45,132 nt of DNA from Ophryocystis elektroscirrha (GCA_030141585.1 JAQIFP010000078.1:1-45132); one strand, 5' to 3'; shown: positions 11,230-22,535, counted from the first letter of the stretch. Notes: generated from the letters alone by a model not told the origin. Numbers and translations are program-made.

Positions 11230-11550
11230 CTATGTTCCCAAAAAACTAAATTTACTTGATGGAGATCTAAGTGGCTGGTTGAGGTATAGTCCTTGGTATA
11301 TTTGATTAATATCTACATTTCCTCCTTTAGACAATACCTGTAAAAATCGATTAGCTTTTTCTACATCTTGCGGGTGAGTTTCTTCAAGTAGTTTTTGTTG
11401 AAATGCATATGCTTTTTGAAACTGACTATAATAGTCAATAGCTTCATTTGTTTTAAGAGTCAACTGTTTTATCAATTCATCAATATCTTTACAAAAAATA
11501 GCTTGAAATTGAATTAATCCAAATAGATTTATTATAAACGTTTTTTTCAT
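11230..11550 (-). CDS. Small putative secreted protein, 106 aa
   Basis: Uninterrupted frame beginning MKKTFIINLFGLIQFQAIFC, a basic n-region plus hydrophobic core typical of a signal peptide, with likely cleavage near residues 19-22. The mature part is helical and charged (KDIDELIKQLTLKTNEAIDY), with no cysteines after the leader. I do not recognise a family. It lies 142 bp downstream of the peroxiredoxin gene on the same strand. It may be exported or endomembrane; the function is unknown. Confidence 0.6.
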   Translation of the reverse strand: MKKTFIINLFGLIQFQAIFCKDIDELIKQLTLKTNEAIDYYSQFQKAYAFQQKLLEETHPQDVEKANRFLQVLSKGGNVDINQIYQGLYLNQPLRSPSSKFSFLGT

Positions 11551-11692
11551 ATTTTTTTAATAATAGTAAGTCGGTAGTTCAAACATATTTGAGCAAATAA
11601 ACTTAAATCACATTTGGATTTCAAAGTTTATTATATTTTTGCACAATGATATTTAAGGAAAAAAAATTATACATAATAACTATTTTCAAGAT

Positions 11693-12283
11693 CTACTTAG
11701 GAAGTGATCCAAGATATTTTCCTACGCCTTCTTGTGTTGGCTTCATACCAGGTTGACCTTTATTCCATCCAGCAGGACAAACTTCTCCATGTTTCTCAAC
11801 GTATTGTAAAGAATGTACCATACGTAGAGTCTCCTCAACAGATCGGCCCAAAGGTAGATCATTTACAACCATATGGCGAATAATTCCTTGTTGATCAATT
11901 AAAAATAATCCACGTAAAGCGATTCCTGCTTCTTCTAATAGTACACCGTAGCTTGTTGAAATTGATTTATTTAAATCTGAGATTAGTGGATGTGATATTT
12001 TTCCTATTCCTCCTTGTTCTAAAGGTGTGCGAGTCCATGCAGCATGAGTGAATTCAGAATCCACAGACACACCCAATAAAACAGTATTTAACTTTTCAAG
12101 TTCGACGCGAGCTTTGTCAAAAGCAATAATCTCAGACGGACAAACAAAGGTAAAATCCAATGGGTAAAAATATAATATTACATATTTACCACGTAAACTC
12201 TCTAAATCTATTACTTCAAATTTACCATTTGGTAACAAAGCTTTAGCTTTAAATGTTGGTGCTAATGATCCTACAAGTGGCAT
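11693..12283 (-). CDS. PRDX: Typical 2-Cys peroxiredoxin
   Basis: Thiol peroxidase that reduces H2O2 and peroxynitrite using thioredoxin. Intronless, 196 aa, the usual size. The peroxidatic Cys is in DFTFVCPSEI and the resolving Cys in GEVCPAGWNKGQPGMKPT, with the conserved Arg in GIALRGLFLID. The floppy-enzyme GGLG motif reads GGIG. The C-terminal YF motif is altered (VGKYLGSLPK), which may affect sensitivity to overoxidation. There is no targeting leader, so it is probably cytosolic. It is one of the few conserved genes here without an intron. Confidence 0.96.
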   Translation of the reverse strand: MPLVGSLAPTFKAKALLPNGKFEVIDLESLRGKYVILYFYPLDFTFVCPSEIIAFDKARVELEKLNTVLLGVSVDSEFTHAAWTRTPLEQGGIGKISHPLISDLNKSISTSYGVLLEEAGIALRGLFLIDQQGIIRHMVVNDLPLGRSVEETLRMVHSLQYVEKHGEVCPAGWNKGQPGMKPTQEGVGKYLGSLPK

Positions 12284-12679
12284 CTTTACTAACTTAAATT
12301 AAACTGTATTAGGCAAAGACTTTTTGCATGTGCCATCTAATATTTTTGCGTAGTTCTATCTTGTAGTTAATTTACCTATATTACACAGATTGATTATTTA
12401 GTATGCTATTTGATGCGTAATATTTCATTTCACAATATAATTTATATGTGATATTTTTATACGTGTAATTCGTATATTCATCGATTTGTATACATATCTT
12501 GCTTATTGAGACATATAACGATAAGTGAATTATAAATTTATTCAGGCATAAAAATACATGTTTGCATCTTTTTTTTTTCAGGCAGAATTTAAGGATTTTC
12601 TTTTTAAAATATTTATTTAATCACGCTTTATAAATTTTGCTTATCAAAAGCTTAAAAAAATTTGAAAGCTAAGAAATAG
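12284..12679. other. Intergenic region between peroxiredoxin and ubiquilin
   Basis: AT-rich. It carries the peroxiredoxin upstream region and the ubiquilin 3' end. No additional gene is seen. Confidence 0.6.
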
Positions 12680-13258
12680 TTAAGAATGTGGTTGTTCAGC
12701 CTCCAATAACCAACTAATTGCCTGATTGATATCGCCACCTAAAGCATTTGCAATATAAATTTCAAATAATTACCAGTTTGCTGCAAAGCCATTATATTAG
12801 CGTCCTTATCTATAAATCCCATGTCTTCTAATTGACGTAATTGAACTCGGTATCTTGTAGCGGGATCAACGTTTGTATTTGCTGCGTCCGCTGTAACATT
12901 AGAGTTGTTTAATAAACAACCTAGCATATTTTCTAGAGCTTGTGGATTACTTCCAGTTCCAGAACTACCAGCTGCTCCTCCTCTTTGAGCAAAAGTGGCG
13001 TTTAAAAGGTTTTGAATATCGGCTGCTCCAACATTTGGAGCAGAACCTGCTGCTGCACCGGTTTGGCTTCCTCCTTGTGCAGTTTGCATAAATGATTGTA
13101 AAACTTCAGGATTCAAAGTTGATCTGAGAAGTTCAGGGTTGTTTAACATAGCTTGGAATAGAGGGTTTTGTTGCTGCAAAATTTAAAAGGATCAAAAATA
13201 TTGTAAAATATATCATATATATATAAGAGTATATTTAAATAAATTAATATTGATAAAT

Positions 13259-13295
<37 letters not shown>

Positions 13296-14527
13296 AACAT
13301 AATCTGATAATGACAAAAATATTATATTTATGGTTGTTATTATATTATATATTATATCATATAGATCAGTTTATCAGTAAAAATTTATTTAGTAAAAGTT
13401 ATGGAAAAAAGCTATACAAAGTTGATAATCATTTAATCTGAAAAAATCATTTTATATTTTTTTTATAAATAAAAATACTCACAAATTAAGTTACAAATAA
13501 ACAATAAATTGAATATAGCTAATTGAGAATTATATTATTAGAAAAAAAACGTGGTTTTTTTTCCGAGCAAAAAGATTTGATTATGCAGTTTGATAAATTT
13601 TAAATGACTAATAAATTAACTTACAGCTACAGAACTGAAAAGATTATTCGATTGAATCATACTTCTCAAGAATTCTGGATTTTGTCCAAGTTCCTGCATA
13701 ATTGACATGAAAGCTGGGTTAGAGATAAGATTTTGAAATAACTGTGGATTGAATTCTACATTGTCCCCTAATAAATTTTGTAGTCCAGCTGCATTGCCAC
13801 CTCGGCCTCCTGAAAGACCTGATAAGAACTGGCCTATATCTCCTAGATTGAGTCTGGATGCTGAGTCCGTTGATGTTGGTTGAGATGTTGCACCTGCCGT
13901 AGCAGAGCTGGTGGTTGCAGAGGCTGGCGTTTCAGATACACCTGCTGCAGCTTCAGTTGGCTCTGTTTTTATCTTCACCTGAAAACAATATTGCAATAAA
14001 GAATAAACAATTATAATTAATTTGCATTATAAAAAATATAATATATTAAATGGTAGATATTGTTGTGCATATTTGCGCTCATATAACTTCTAATCATAAA
14101 TATATATATACATATATATACACATATATATATATATATACAGACATATATACATGTATATACACATTTGTATATACAAATATATATACATATATATAGA
14201 TATATAAACATATAATTATACATGTATTTATATATACGTATAAACATATATATATACGCATATATGTATACATATAAAAATATAAGTAGACATATATTTA
14301 TATGCTAAAATATATATATGTGTGCATGTTTACATGTAATATTATAGCTCCGGTAAGCTTAACATGTACGTGTATTTAACTTATAGTTTTAATGCTTTAA
14401 TACCTTTAAGATTTACATAATGGAGTACAATATATAGTTGATAAATGAAATGATCTAACTTTTATTTATATAAACTTTATGATTACTATATTTAATATAA
14501 TAAAATTTTATTATTCATTTGAAATAT

Positions 14528-14560
<33 letters not shown>

Positions 14561-14857
14561 GATATTAATAATGAGATATCTTATAACTATACATACATAT
14601 TAATATTAAAAACTATTATGCGCTCTTACAAGATGAATAATATGACCAGAGCTTATTCCATATGATGTTAAAAGTTCCGGGTCCTTTAATATTCGTCCAC
14701 GGTATATTAAACGCTGCTGACTTGCTGGAACATTACACGTTGATTCGAAAGTATTTTTCGCATCAAGCACTGTGGACGTGGCAGGAACAAGTACCGAAAA
14801 CTTTTCCCCTGTAGAATACTTTAACGTTACATTTAAATCTTCCATTTTGTTTTGCAA
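12680..14857 (-). CDS. DSK2: Ubiquilin/Dsk2: UBL-UBA proteasome shuttle
   Basis: Shuttle that carries ubiquitinated clients to the proteasome. Four exons (14630-14857, 13625-13978, 12774-13173, 12680-12738) give 346 aa, or 342 if the second ATG at 14845 is used. The N-terminal ubiquitin-like domain has [27 protein letters not shown] and GHIIHL. STI1-type repeats follow: [17 protein letters not shown], then [20 protein letters not shown]. The C-terminal UBA reads [20 protein letters not shown], then [14 protein letters not shown]. An Ala/Thr/Ser/Gly-rich linker separates the UBL from the first repeat. The last intron (35 nt) cuts the UBA and must be removed to give the full fold. Introns 1 and 2 (651 and 451 nt) are TA-rich. 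The product is shorter than human ubiquilins and near the size of yeast Dsk2. Confidence 0.94.
13979..14629 (-). other. Ubiquilin intron 1, TA-rich
   Basis: 651-nt intron with tracts of TA, ACATATATAT-like units and a (TA)n run near 14535-14560. Open frames inside it are runs of Ile/Tyr/Met codons from the repeats and are not genes. Confidence 0.85.
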
Positions 14858-15440
14858 CTAAATTTTTAATTTATCTGATGTAAGCTATTCACAGTAGGCA
14901 CAACTAAAATTTTGTTTCAAAAATTTTGTATAATTATTTTCATCACATTTTTTTTAATGCGCAAAATATAAAAGAATTTTAGTTTAATTATTTTGTTAAT
15001 TGCACTAAAATAAATAAAATTAATTTCAGTACATTTGAATAAAATTTAATGACTTATTATTATGCAAGAACTATAAACCTAAAGAAGTTTCAAAAATACA
15101 CGTAATAATAATTTTTTAATTTTGTTTGCACCCGATTTATTATAAAAAAAAAATTACCTGTACTGACAGTAAAAAATTAAGTACCAAGTTTAGATGAATT
15201 TAGATAAATTTATTAGTTAATATACAAAAATAAATACATTACTTATTAATATAATAATTGCTATGATAACACAAGAAAAGCGAAATTTATTATAGCTAAA
15301 AAAAATTATTGCATAAGTTGGAAACGGACAGCTAACCTAATGGAAGCCAAATTATATAAGTATATATTTAAAAAATAATGAAATAGCCGATTAGTTGTTT
15401 TTTTTTTTAGTGATAATAATTTAAGGTTTATTTAGTTAGC
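14858..15440. other. Divergent promoter region between ubiquilin and NOP14
   Basis: 583 bp of AT-rich DNA with several A- and T-runs. It must hold the promoters of both genes. No gene is seen. Confidence 0.65.
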
Positions 15441-16659
15441 ATGGTTTCTTTTAATAAAAAAAAAAAGGAGCCATTTGAGTTTAATAAAAAGCATTCTTTG
15501 GCTATAAAAAGTGATTCGAGTAACTTAAATTTTGTAAGATATTATAACGACTTTATTGTCTAATAGCGTCAAAAAAAAGTTTTTGAAGATCTCGAACAAG
15601 AAAAAACCTGCAGTTCTTTAACAGGAGGAAATCCTTTGCAGAATAATAAACACATAATTGATAAAGCTCGAAAACAATACGAACAACGAACTTCTTTTAA
15701 GCGCTCTCAAAGTGCACCAATAAGTTTAACTCACAGAAGCCAACCAGTTCTTAGTTTATCTGATCGGGCGTTAAATGAAGATATTATTCAACTAGGTAAA
15801 ACATAATAAAACTTTATTCTTAATTATTTTTTAATGATATATATAAATATACATATATATACATATATATACAAATAAATACATATATATACATATATAT
15901 ACAAATATATACATATATATACATATATATACATATATACATATATATATACATATATATACATATATATACAAATAAATACATATATATACATATATAT
16001 ACAAATATATAAATATATATACATATATATACATATATACACATATATATACATATATATAAATATATATACATATATATTCATATATATACATATATAT
16101 ACATATATGTACATATATATACATATATGTACATATATATTCATATATATACTTATATATACAGATATATATGAATATATGTAGATATATATTCATATAT
16201 ATACTTATATATACATATAGTATATACATATATGTATATTTATCAGTACTATGTGTAATGAATATAATATGTAACTATAATGTTTTTTTTTTGTATAAAT
16301 ATTATACAAAAAACTATTTATCATATATGATATAAATTAATATCTTATTTGATATCATGTTACTGTTATTATGTTGTTATATATTTAAATCAATAAATAG
16401 CGTAGTGTATGTGTTATTGGAAATACATATATATTGATTAATATATGACTTATACGTATATAAGTGTATTTTTTATTAATAAAAGCTGTTATAATAGCTG
16501 AATTAAATATTAAGTATATTTATTTACATATAATCCTATATTTATTTCATTATAACTTGATGTGTATATATCACTATTACTGTAAATATTTGATTAATAA
16601 TAAATTTTATTATTAACATTAATATTATCACTATTAGTATTATTATTATTATTTTTATA

Positions 16660-16734
<75 letters not shown>

Positions 16735-19700
16735 ATTTATTGGTAATAAGTATATATCTATGTATATTTTAGTAAATATAAAAGCAAGCCTCACAAATTA
16801 GATAAATGAACTGGTCTATATATACTATGAATTGTAATTTTCAAAATAAAGTAAATATGTATGCATACACAAAGTATTTTAGCGTTTTTTTTTTCGTTTT
16901 TTTAATTATCTTTTTTTGATCAAAATAGATGAGGACGATGGTCGATCTTTTATCCCTGCAACCCACCATTTTGGTCAAGGAGGGTCTAATTCATCAAATT
17001 TACCAGAAAGCAGAAAGGTGAAAAAGTATATATTCATAAATTATGCTTCTAATTATGCTTCTAGTTATGCTTCTAATTATGCTTCTAATTACGCTTCTAA
17101 TTATGCTTAAATTATGCTTCTAATTATGCTTCTAATTTTGCTTCTAATTATGCTTCTAATTATGCTTCTAATTATGCTTCTAATTATGCTTCTAATTATG
17201 CTTCTAATTATGCTTCTAATTATGCTTCTAATTATGCTTCTAATTATGCTTCTAATTATGCTTCTAATTATGCTTAAATTATGCTTCTAATTATGCTTCT
17301 AATTACGCTTCTAATTACGCTTCTAATTATGCTTAAATTATGCTTAAATTATGCTTAAATTATGCTTCTAATTATGCTTCTAATTACGCTTCTAATTATG
17401 CTTCTAATTACGCTTCTAATTATGCTTAAATTATGCTTCTAATTATGCTTCTAATTATGCTTCTATTTACGCTTCTAATTATGCTTCTAATTACGCTTCT
17501 AATTATGCTTAAATTATGCTTCTAATTGCGCTTCTAATTATGCTTAAATTATGCTTAAATTATGCTTCTAATTATGCTTAAATTATGCTTCTAATTATGC
17601 TTCTAATTACGCTTCTAATTATGCTTCTAATTACGCTTCTAATTATGCTTAAATTATGCTTAAATTATGCTTCTAATTATGCTTCTAATTATGCTTAAAT
17701 TATGCTTCTAATTATGCTTCTAATTATGCTTCTAATTATGCTTCTAATTATGCTTCTAATTATGCTTCTAATTATGCTTCTAATTATGCTTAAATTATGC
17801 TTCTAATTATGCTTCTAATTACGCTTCTAATTACGCTTCTAATTATGCTTAAATTATGCTTAAATTATGCTTAAATTATGCTTCTAATTATGCTTCTAAT
17901 TACGCTTCTAATTATGCTTAAATTATGCTTAAATTATGCTTAAATTATGCTTCTAATTATGCTTCTAATTATGCTTCTATTTACGCTTCTAATTATGCTT
18001 CTAATTACGCTTCTAATTATGCTTAAATTATGCTTAAATTATGCTTCTAATTATGCTTCTAATTGCGCTTCTAATTATGCTTAAATTATGCTTAAATTAT
18101 GCTTCTAATTATGCTTCTAATTACGCTTCTAATTATGCTTCTAATTACGCTTCTAATTATGCTTAAATTATGCTTAAATTATGCTTCTAATTATGCTTCT
18201 AATTACGCTTCTAATTATGCTTAAATTATGCTTCTAATTATGCTTCTAATTAATGTTGTAATTTTCAGTCAATATATCAAAGTATCATAGCAAAATCAAA
18301 GCAAGAGAGAGCTGAAAAAGTGCAAGAGCATGAAGAGCAACAAGATTTATTATTAAATTTGGATGAAGCACATCACCTACTTCATTCAAAATATACAACA
18401 ATAAAAAATAGGTAAAAAAAAAAAAAAAAAAAGTTTTCAGTGGAACCCCTGAACCAGACACTAAACTTTCGAATGATGCTAAAAATTTTAATTTACTATT
18501 AAAGACTCTGGCAAGAGAACCTCGAGTCATAGCATCTGACCATGTTCAAACTAAAGAAGAGATCGCTCGAGATCAAGCTCTGAAGCTTCAAATATTAGAG
18601 GAAGAAAGAAAAAAATTGAGAGAACACCAAATAGAAATAGATTCCGATAGAAGCTTTTCAGATGCTTTAAATGATTCTGCTGATGAGAAAAGTGAAGATA
18701 ACTCGAATAAATTCGATTTAAAAAGAAAATCTTCGTCAAATTATCAAAAAGAAGAAGACATAATTTCGGATGATAATTCTATCAACGAGGAAGAGTGCTC
18801 AGACAGTGAGGACAGCTCAGAAGAAAATTTTGATTCGAGTGAAGAAGAGTACGCGGATTCCCAACACTTTAATAATGAAGCACAAAAAAAAAAGAATCAA
18901 AGTAGTATAGAAAAAAGAGGTTTTTTGAAACGAGAAAGAGAACAGGAAGAAGCCGTCGAAACAGGTAATGAAAAAGAAGAAGCTGAAATTGGATCAGAGG
19001 AAGTTGTTGGATCCGACAGTGAATCAGAGGAAGTTGTTGAATCCGAAAGTGAATCAGAGGAAGTTGTTGGATCCGAAAGTGAATCAGAGGAAGCGATCGA
19101 AACAAAAAATGAGCTAGAGGAAGATACCGAAATAGAGAATGAGCAAGAGGAAGCTTCCGAAATCGAGAATGAGCAGGAGGAGGCTTCCGAAATAGAGAGT
19201 GAGCAAGAGGAAGCTTCCGAAATAGAGAGTGAGCAAGAGGAAGCTTCCGAAATAGAGAATGAGCAAGAGGAAGCTTCCGAAATAGAGAATGAGCAAGAGG
19301 AAGCTTCCGAAATAGAGAATGAGCAAGAGAAAGTCTCCGAACCAAAAAATGTTTCAGTGCAGTTCGATAGTGAGAGCGGTTCAAACTCGAATCATAATAA
19401 AACCGATTTGCTACAAACTAATTCCGAATTGAATGTTGAGAAAGACGACATTGATGATTTTGAGTGTTATAGAGCTGAGTGGACCAAAAACGATGAATTT
19501 GAAGATTTACCTTTTGTTATTCCTTTCGAGGAAGACTTTGAGAAGTTCAAAATATTCTTAGAAAATTTATCTAGTAAAACTCAATGGAAAGCATTGCACA
19601 GGTAAATGGAAAATTTTTAAATGCTTTCTCAGAATGCGCGTAAATATTAAAAATCAAGCACAAAATAAACAAAAAATTATGGCTGAGTATTTATTGCGAT

Positions 19701-21043
19701 ATGCCTTTGAGATTATTGGAGCAGAAATCAAATCAAAATCAAAAAAATCCAAAGAATCAGCTTTAGCTGTAGTTGATAGTTTAAGTGTAAGTTAAAATAT
19801 TAAAAAAATATAATTTAGGAACACCTAATTTTCTTTGCAACCCGCTTTCCAAACGTTGAACAAAGTTTTTTTTTACCAAAAATTTTGAATGTTTATTCCC
19901 GTTGTTTCCCTGAAGTTAATAAGCTATTAAAAAAAAAATTTGGATATTCTCCACCGGAAATCTTTAAAGAAAAGAAACCACTTGAATATAAAATTTTAAA
20001 AAATCATCGGTTTTTTTCAACTCCCGACGAAACAAAAGGAAAATGGACAAAAAAAAAACCAAATCATAAGGATTTAGCTTTACTATACGTTATTAGTGTA
20101 ATATATGAGACCCCGAAAGAAGATTGTATATACTACTCTCTAATTGCTTTATTGTTAGAACTGTATACCGTCAATGTTACAAAATGGACAGAATACTCTA
20201 TGGGTAAATGTGAAGATTTTAGATCAATAGATGTGGTTCCTCCGTATAAGTTGAATCCAGCTGAAGCCAAAATATGTCTTCATTTATCAGCTTTACATGA
20301 ATTATACTTTTTCTCTCAAGGATACAGTTCTTCTACGTTTCCCTTATTTTGCTCTTTACTAAACTATTATCAAGGTGATTCCAAAATGGCTACAGCTATA
20401 ATTGATTCCATGAAATTTGGTTTACAAGAGCTATCCAAACTGACGGTATGCAAAAGATTACAAATTAAATATTAGAATAATTTTAATTTCATATTCAGGG
20501 TACAAATAATTTGAATCCAATTGTATCTGATGTTTTACTACCTTACTTTTCTTATTTTGATGAACCACTACCTAAATATATACTTGACTTCAAGCAAGAA
20601 ATGGAATCACTCGAAAAATCGGAGTACACTCCAACATATACAAATTCATTAAAACTTGGAATCAAAATGTTTACACCACGCTATGTTAGCGTAAAGGATA
20701 ATGCTAAAGCAATGACTAAAAAAGATTTGGATCATAATTTAATATTAAGGAAGCAGGTTAAAGATGCGATGCGCAGTGCCGCTAAACAAGTAATAATTTT
20801 TTTTTTTCATTTTACTTTTTTTTTCAGATTCGTCGTGATGCTGATTATGTTTCACAATATGAAGCAATGGAAAAAAGAAGAAAAATGGAAGATAAAGCCG
20901 CTAAAACACAAAAATTAATGAAAGAATTAGAAAAAGAGCAAGAAGAATACCATAAACTTAGAACTTCTGTAGTTCTGAAAAGCCAACAAAAAAAAACTAC
21001 TGAGAAAAAAAATAAAGATATCAAAGCAAAAAAAAAAAGCTAG
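15441..21043 (+). CDS. NOP14: Nucleolar protein 14 (SSU processome)
   Basis: Nucleolar factor needed for 18S rRNA maturation and 40S assembly, partner of Noc4, Emg1 and Utp14. Nine exons (15441-15533, 15567-15795, 16929-17017, 18269-18411, 18441-19601, 19633-19786, 19819-20445, 20499-20789, 20828-21043) join with correct phase throughout to give 1000 aa. Family marks: N-terminal [21 protein letters not shown] (like TAAHFGGG), [33 protein letters not shown], the Nop14 core ([55 protein letters not shown]) and the basic tail [20 protein letters not shown]. Human NOP14 is 857 aa; the extra length is an acidic decapeptide repeat (about residues 365-485). Intron 2 is 1133 nt, intron 3 is 1251 nt of minisatellite, and intron 4 is 29 nt. 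Confidence 0.95.
15838..16230. repeat. 10-bp TA-type array in NOP14 intron 2
   Basis: About 390 bp of degenerate ATACATATAT decamers, a rotation of the unit at 1-126, with A, T and G variants. It lies within NOP14 intron 2 (15796-16928). Open reading frames on the minus strand here are Tyr/Ile/Met repeats of no coding meaning. Confidence 0.92.
16643..16734. repeat. (ATT)n trinucleotide microsatellite
   Basis: About 90 bp of ATT/AAT repeats in NOP14 intron 2. The minus strand reads as poly-Asn, but the frame has no other coding support and lies inside an intron. Confidence 0.92.
17018..18268 (+). repeat. NOP14 intron 3: a 12-bp/11-bp minisatellite
   Basis: After a donor (GTGAAA) and about 20 nt of unique sequence, the intron is almost wholly made of about one hundred units of TTCTAATTATGC (12 bp), with variants in ATTACGC, ATTGCGC and an 11-bp form TTAAATTATGC. 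It ends with a pyrimidine tract and CAG at 18268. The 11-bp forms occur singly or in short runs between blocks of the 12-bp form, giving a higher-order pattern. Exons on both sides join in phase 0 and continue NOP14 (NLPESRK, then [10 protein letters not shown]). Confidence 0.95.
18412..18440 (+). other. 29-nt intron of NOP14
   Basis: Donor GTAAAA, an A-run of about 18, then GTTTTCAG. Removing it joins YTTIKN to [11 protein letters not shown] in frame; reading through shifts frame. There is no room for a conventional branch point far from the acceptor. Confidence 0.88.
18982..19340 (+). repeat. 30-bp coding repeat, acidic decapeptide in NOP14
   Basis: About a dozen tandem 10-residue units grading from [10 protein letters not shown] to [10 protein letters not shown]. 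The last seven are nearly identical in DNA. It encodes a strongly acidic tract in the part of NOP14 that is usually acidic. The antisense frame (Leu/Pro-rich) is a shadow. Confidence 0.93.
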
Positions 21044-21182
21044 ATATCGAGTGTTAAATATAAAAAGAAAAATTTAAAAAAACAAATAAAGTACTATTTT
21101 TTTTCATTTCTAGAACTGTAAAAAATAACCAACAAAAAAATAAAGAATTAATAAAGTATAATAAACTATTATGCATATAGTA

Positions 21183-22535
21183 TTAGTAGAGATCTTCGAG
21201 TATATCTTTATATTCTTCTTCATAATTAATGGGATTGTCTGCATCGTAGCCCAACTCACCAGCTACATATGTTTTTTTTATATTAAATTGCTCATCCAAT
21301 AGAATAAAATCTGCTATAGTATCATAATCTAGTGTCCCAAACATTGACTCGATTTTCATACATTTGGCCGGATGCAAAGCGGCGGCGGCTAATGTGTAGG
21401 AAATAGGACACGAGACAGCATCTGTAAAATATTTCATGCAGTAAGGAAGCGATGATATGCATCCACAAAGCGTGTCTGTACCTTTGACTGTAGCTCGATT
21501 ATTTGAAACCACAATAATTTGTTTTCCCAGATTATATTCTCCATTTTTAAGATTCATAGGCGCTAAAGCATCTGTTACCAGAACTAGGTTTTTAGGAGAC
21601 AAACTATATGCTATGCAGAGAGCCGTGGCATGTGTATGGATGCCATCCGCAATAATGCCGAAATACACTTCGTTCGAAACGTCCGAACATAACAATCCAG
21701 GTAAAGAAGGATTTCTATGGTGAAATGCTGGCATAGCGTTAAATAAATGAGTTATCATACGGGCTCCGCTTTTAACAGCTCGAACGGCATTTTCAAAATC
21801 CGTTTCAGAATGTCCCAAAGATATTATAATATCTTTATGGTGTTCAGTTAAATAAGTTATGGCTTCAATCGAACGACTAAATTCGGATGCAAATGTAATC
21901 AGTCTTATATTGCTTAGATCTCCATACATGTTTGTGAGTATTTCTTTGATAGATAGTTTTTTGGATTCTTTTGGATTCTTTTTATTTTCTGAGAGCGTTT
22001 CTTTGCTTTGTTCGTTCGATGAATCTTTATTTTCGGAATCAGTCGATTTAAACTCGACAGTCTCCTCTACATTATCATTCAATTCTATTATATAATTGTC
22101 AGGGTGTGCTCCACGTTTCACTTTTGATATAAATGGCCCTTCACAATGAACCCCAAGTATACCGGCCCCTGTTTTAGCGGAACCATTACAAGGCTTAATA
22201 TGTGGTAAAGTTCTGTAGTAGAACTCGGGAGGCGAAGTTATTAAAGTTGGGCAATATAATGTTACTCCTGTTGATAACATTTTTTTATTAACATATTCTA
22301 ACGCTCTAGGTAAATTTGGATTTGTTAAAAAATCGACTCCAAACGCACCATTTACCTGTAAATCTATCAACCCAGGCGATAGTATCAAATTTTCACAATT
22401 TATTTTTTTATATTCACAATTTCGAGGTAATTTCGAGGGATCAATAATTTTATTTCCTTTGACCCACAATTCGCCATGTTCTAAGTTATAGCCACGTAAA
22501 ACACGTGCATTATAATACACAGTTAATTCTTCCAT
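21183..22535 (-). CDS. NAGA: N-acetylglucosamine-6-phosphate deacetylase
   Basis: Removes acetate from GlcNAc-6-phosphate to give glucosamine-6-phosphate in amino-sugar recycling. Intronless, 450 aa. Amidohydrolase marks: LILSPGLIDLQVNGAFGVDF, GVHCEGPFI (metal-binding Glu), SLGHSETDFENA (His), THLFNAMPAFHHRNP (His), IIADGIHTH (substrate His) and LVTDALAPM (catalytic Asp). A hydrophilic Ser/Glu/Lys-rich insert (about residues 155-200, SENKDSSNEQSKETLSE) interrupts the barrel after the HPDN segment and is not usual for the family. It faces NOP14 tail to tail across 139 bp. Confidence 0.95.
   Translation of the reverse strand: MEELTVYYNARVLRGYNLEHGELWVKGNKIIDPSKLPRNCEYKKINCENLILSPGLIDLQVNGAFGVDFLTNPNLPRALEYVNKKMLSTGVTLYCPTLITSPPEFYYRTLPHIKPCNGSAKTGAGILGVHCEGPFISKVKRGAHPDNYIIELNDNVEETVEFKSTDSENKDSSNEQSKETLSENKKNPKESKKLSIKEILTNMYGDLSNIRLITFASEFSRSIEAITYLTEHHKDIIISLGHSETDFENAVRAVKSGARMITHLFNAMPAFHHRNPSLPGLLCSDVSNEVYFGIIADGIHTHATALCIAYSLSPKNLVLVTDALAPMNLKNGEYNLGKQIIVVSNNRATVKGTDTLCGCISSLPYCMKYFTDAVSCPISYTLAAAALHPAKCMKIESMFGTLDYDTIADFILLDEQFNIKKTYVAGELGYDADNPINYEEEYKDILEDLY

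Noticed and set aside
15820..16229. Several overlapping Tyr/Ile/Met-rich minus-strand frames
   Set aside because: All are translations of a TA-decamer array in an intron; any frame is open because the repeat lacks stops.
16594..16794. Poly-asparagine open frame on the minus strand
   Set aside because: It is an (ATT)n microsatellite inside NOP14 intron 2, with no other coding content.
16916..17110. Open frame ending in repeated ASNY peptides
   Set aside because: Only the first part (to 17017) is NOP14 exon 3; the rest reads into the minisatellite intron. The downstream exon restores NOP14 when spliced.
17018..18268. CRISPR-like array
   Set aside because: Units are 11-12 bp, head to tail with no spacers, inside a eukaryotic intron.
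18869..19384. Leu/Pro/His-rich antisense frames opposite NOP14
   Set aside because: They mirror the coding decapeptide repeat and have no start context or homology.
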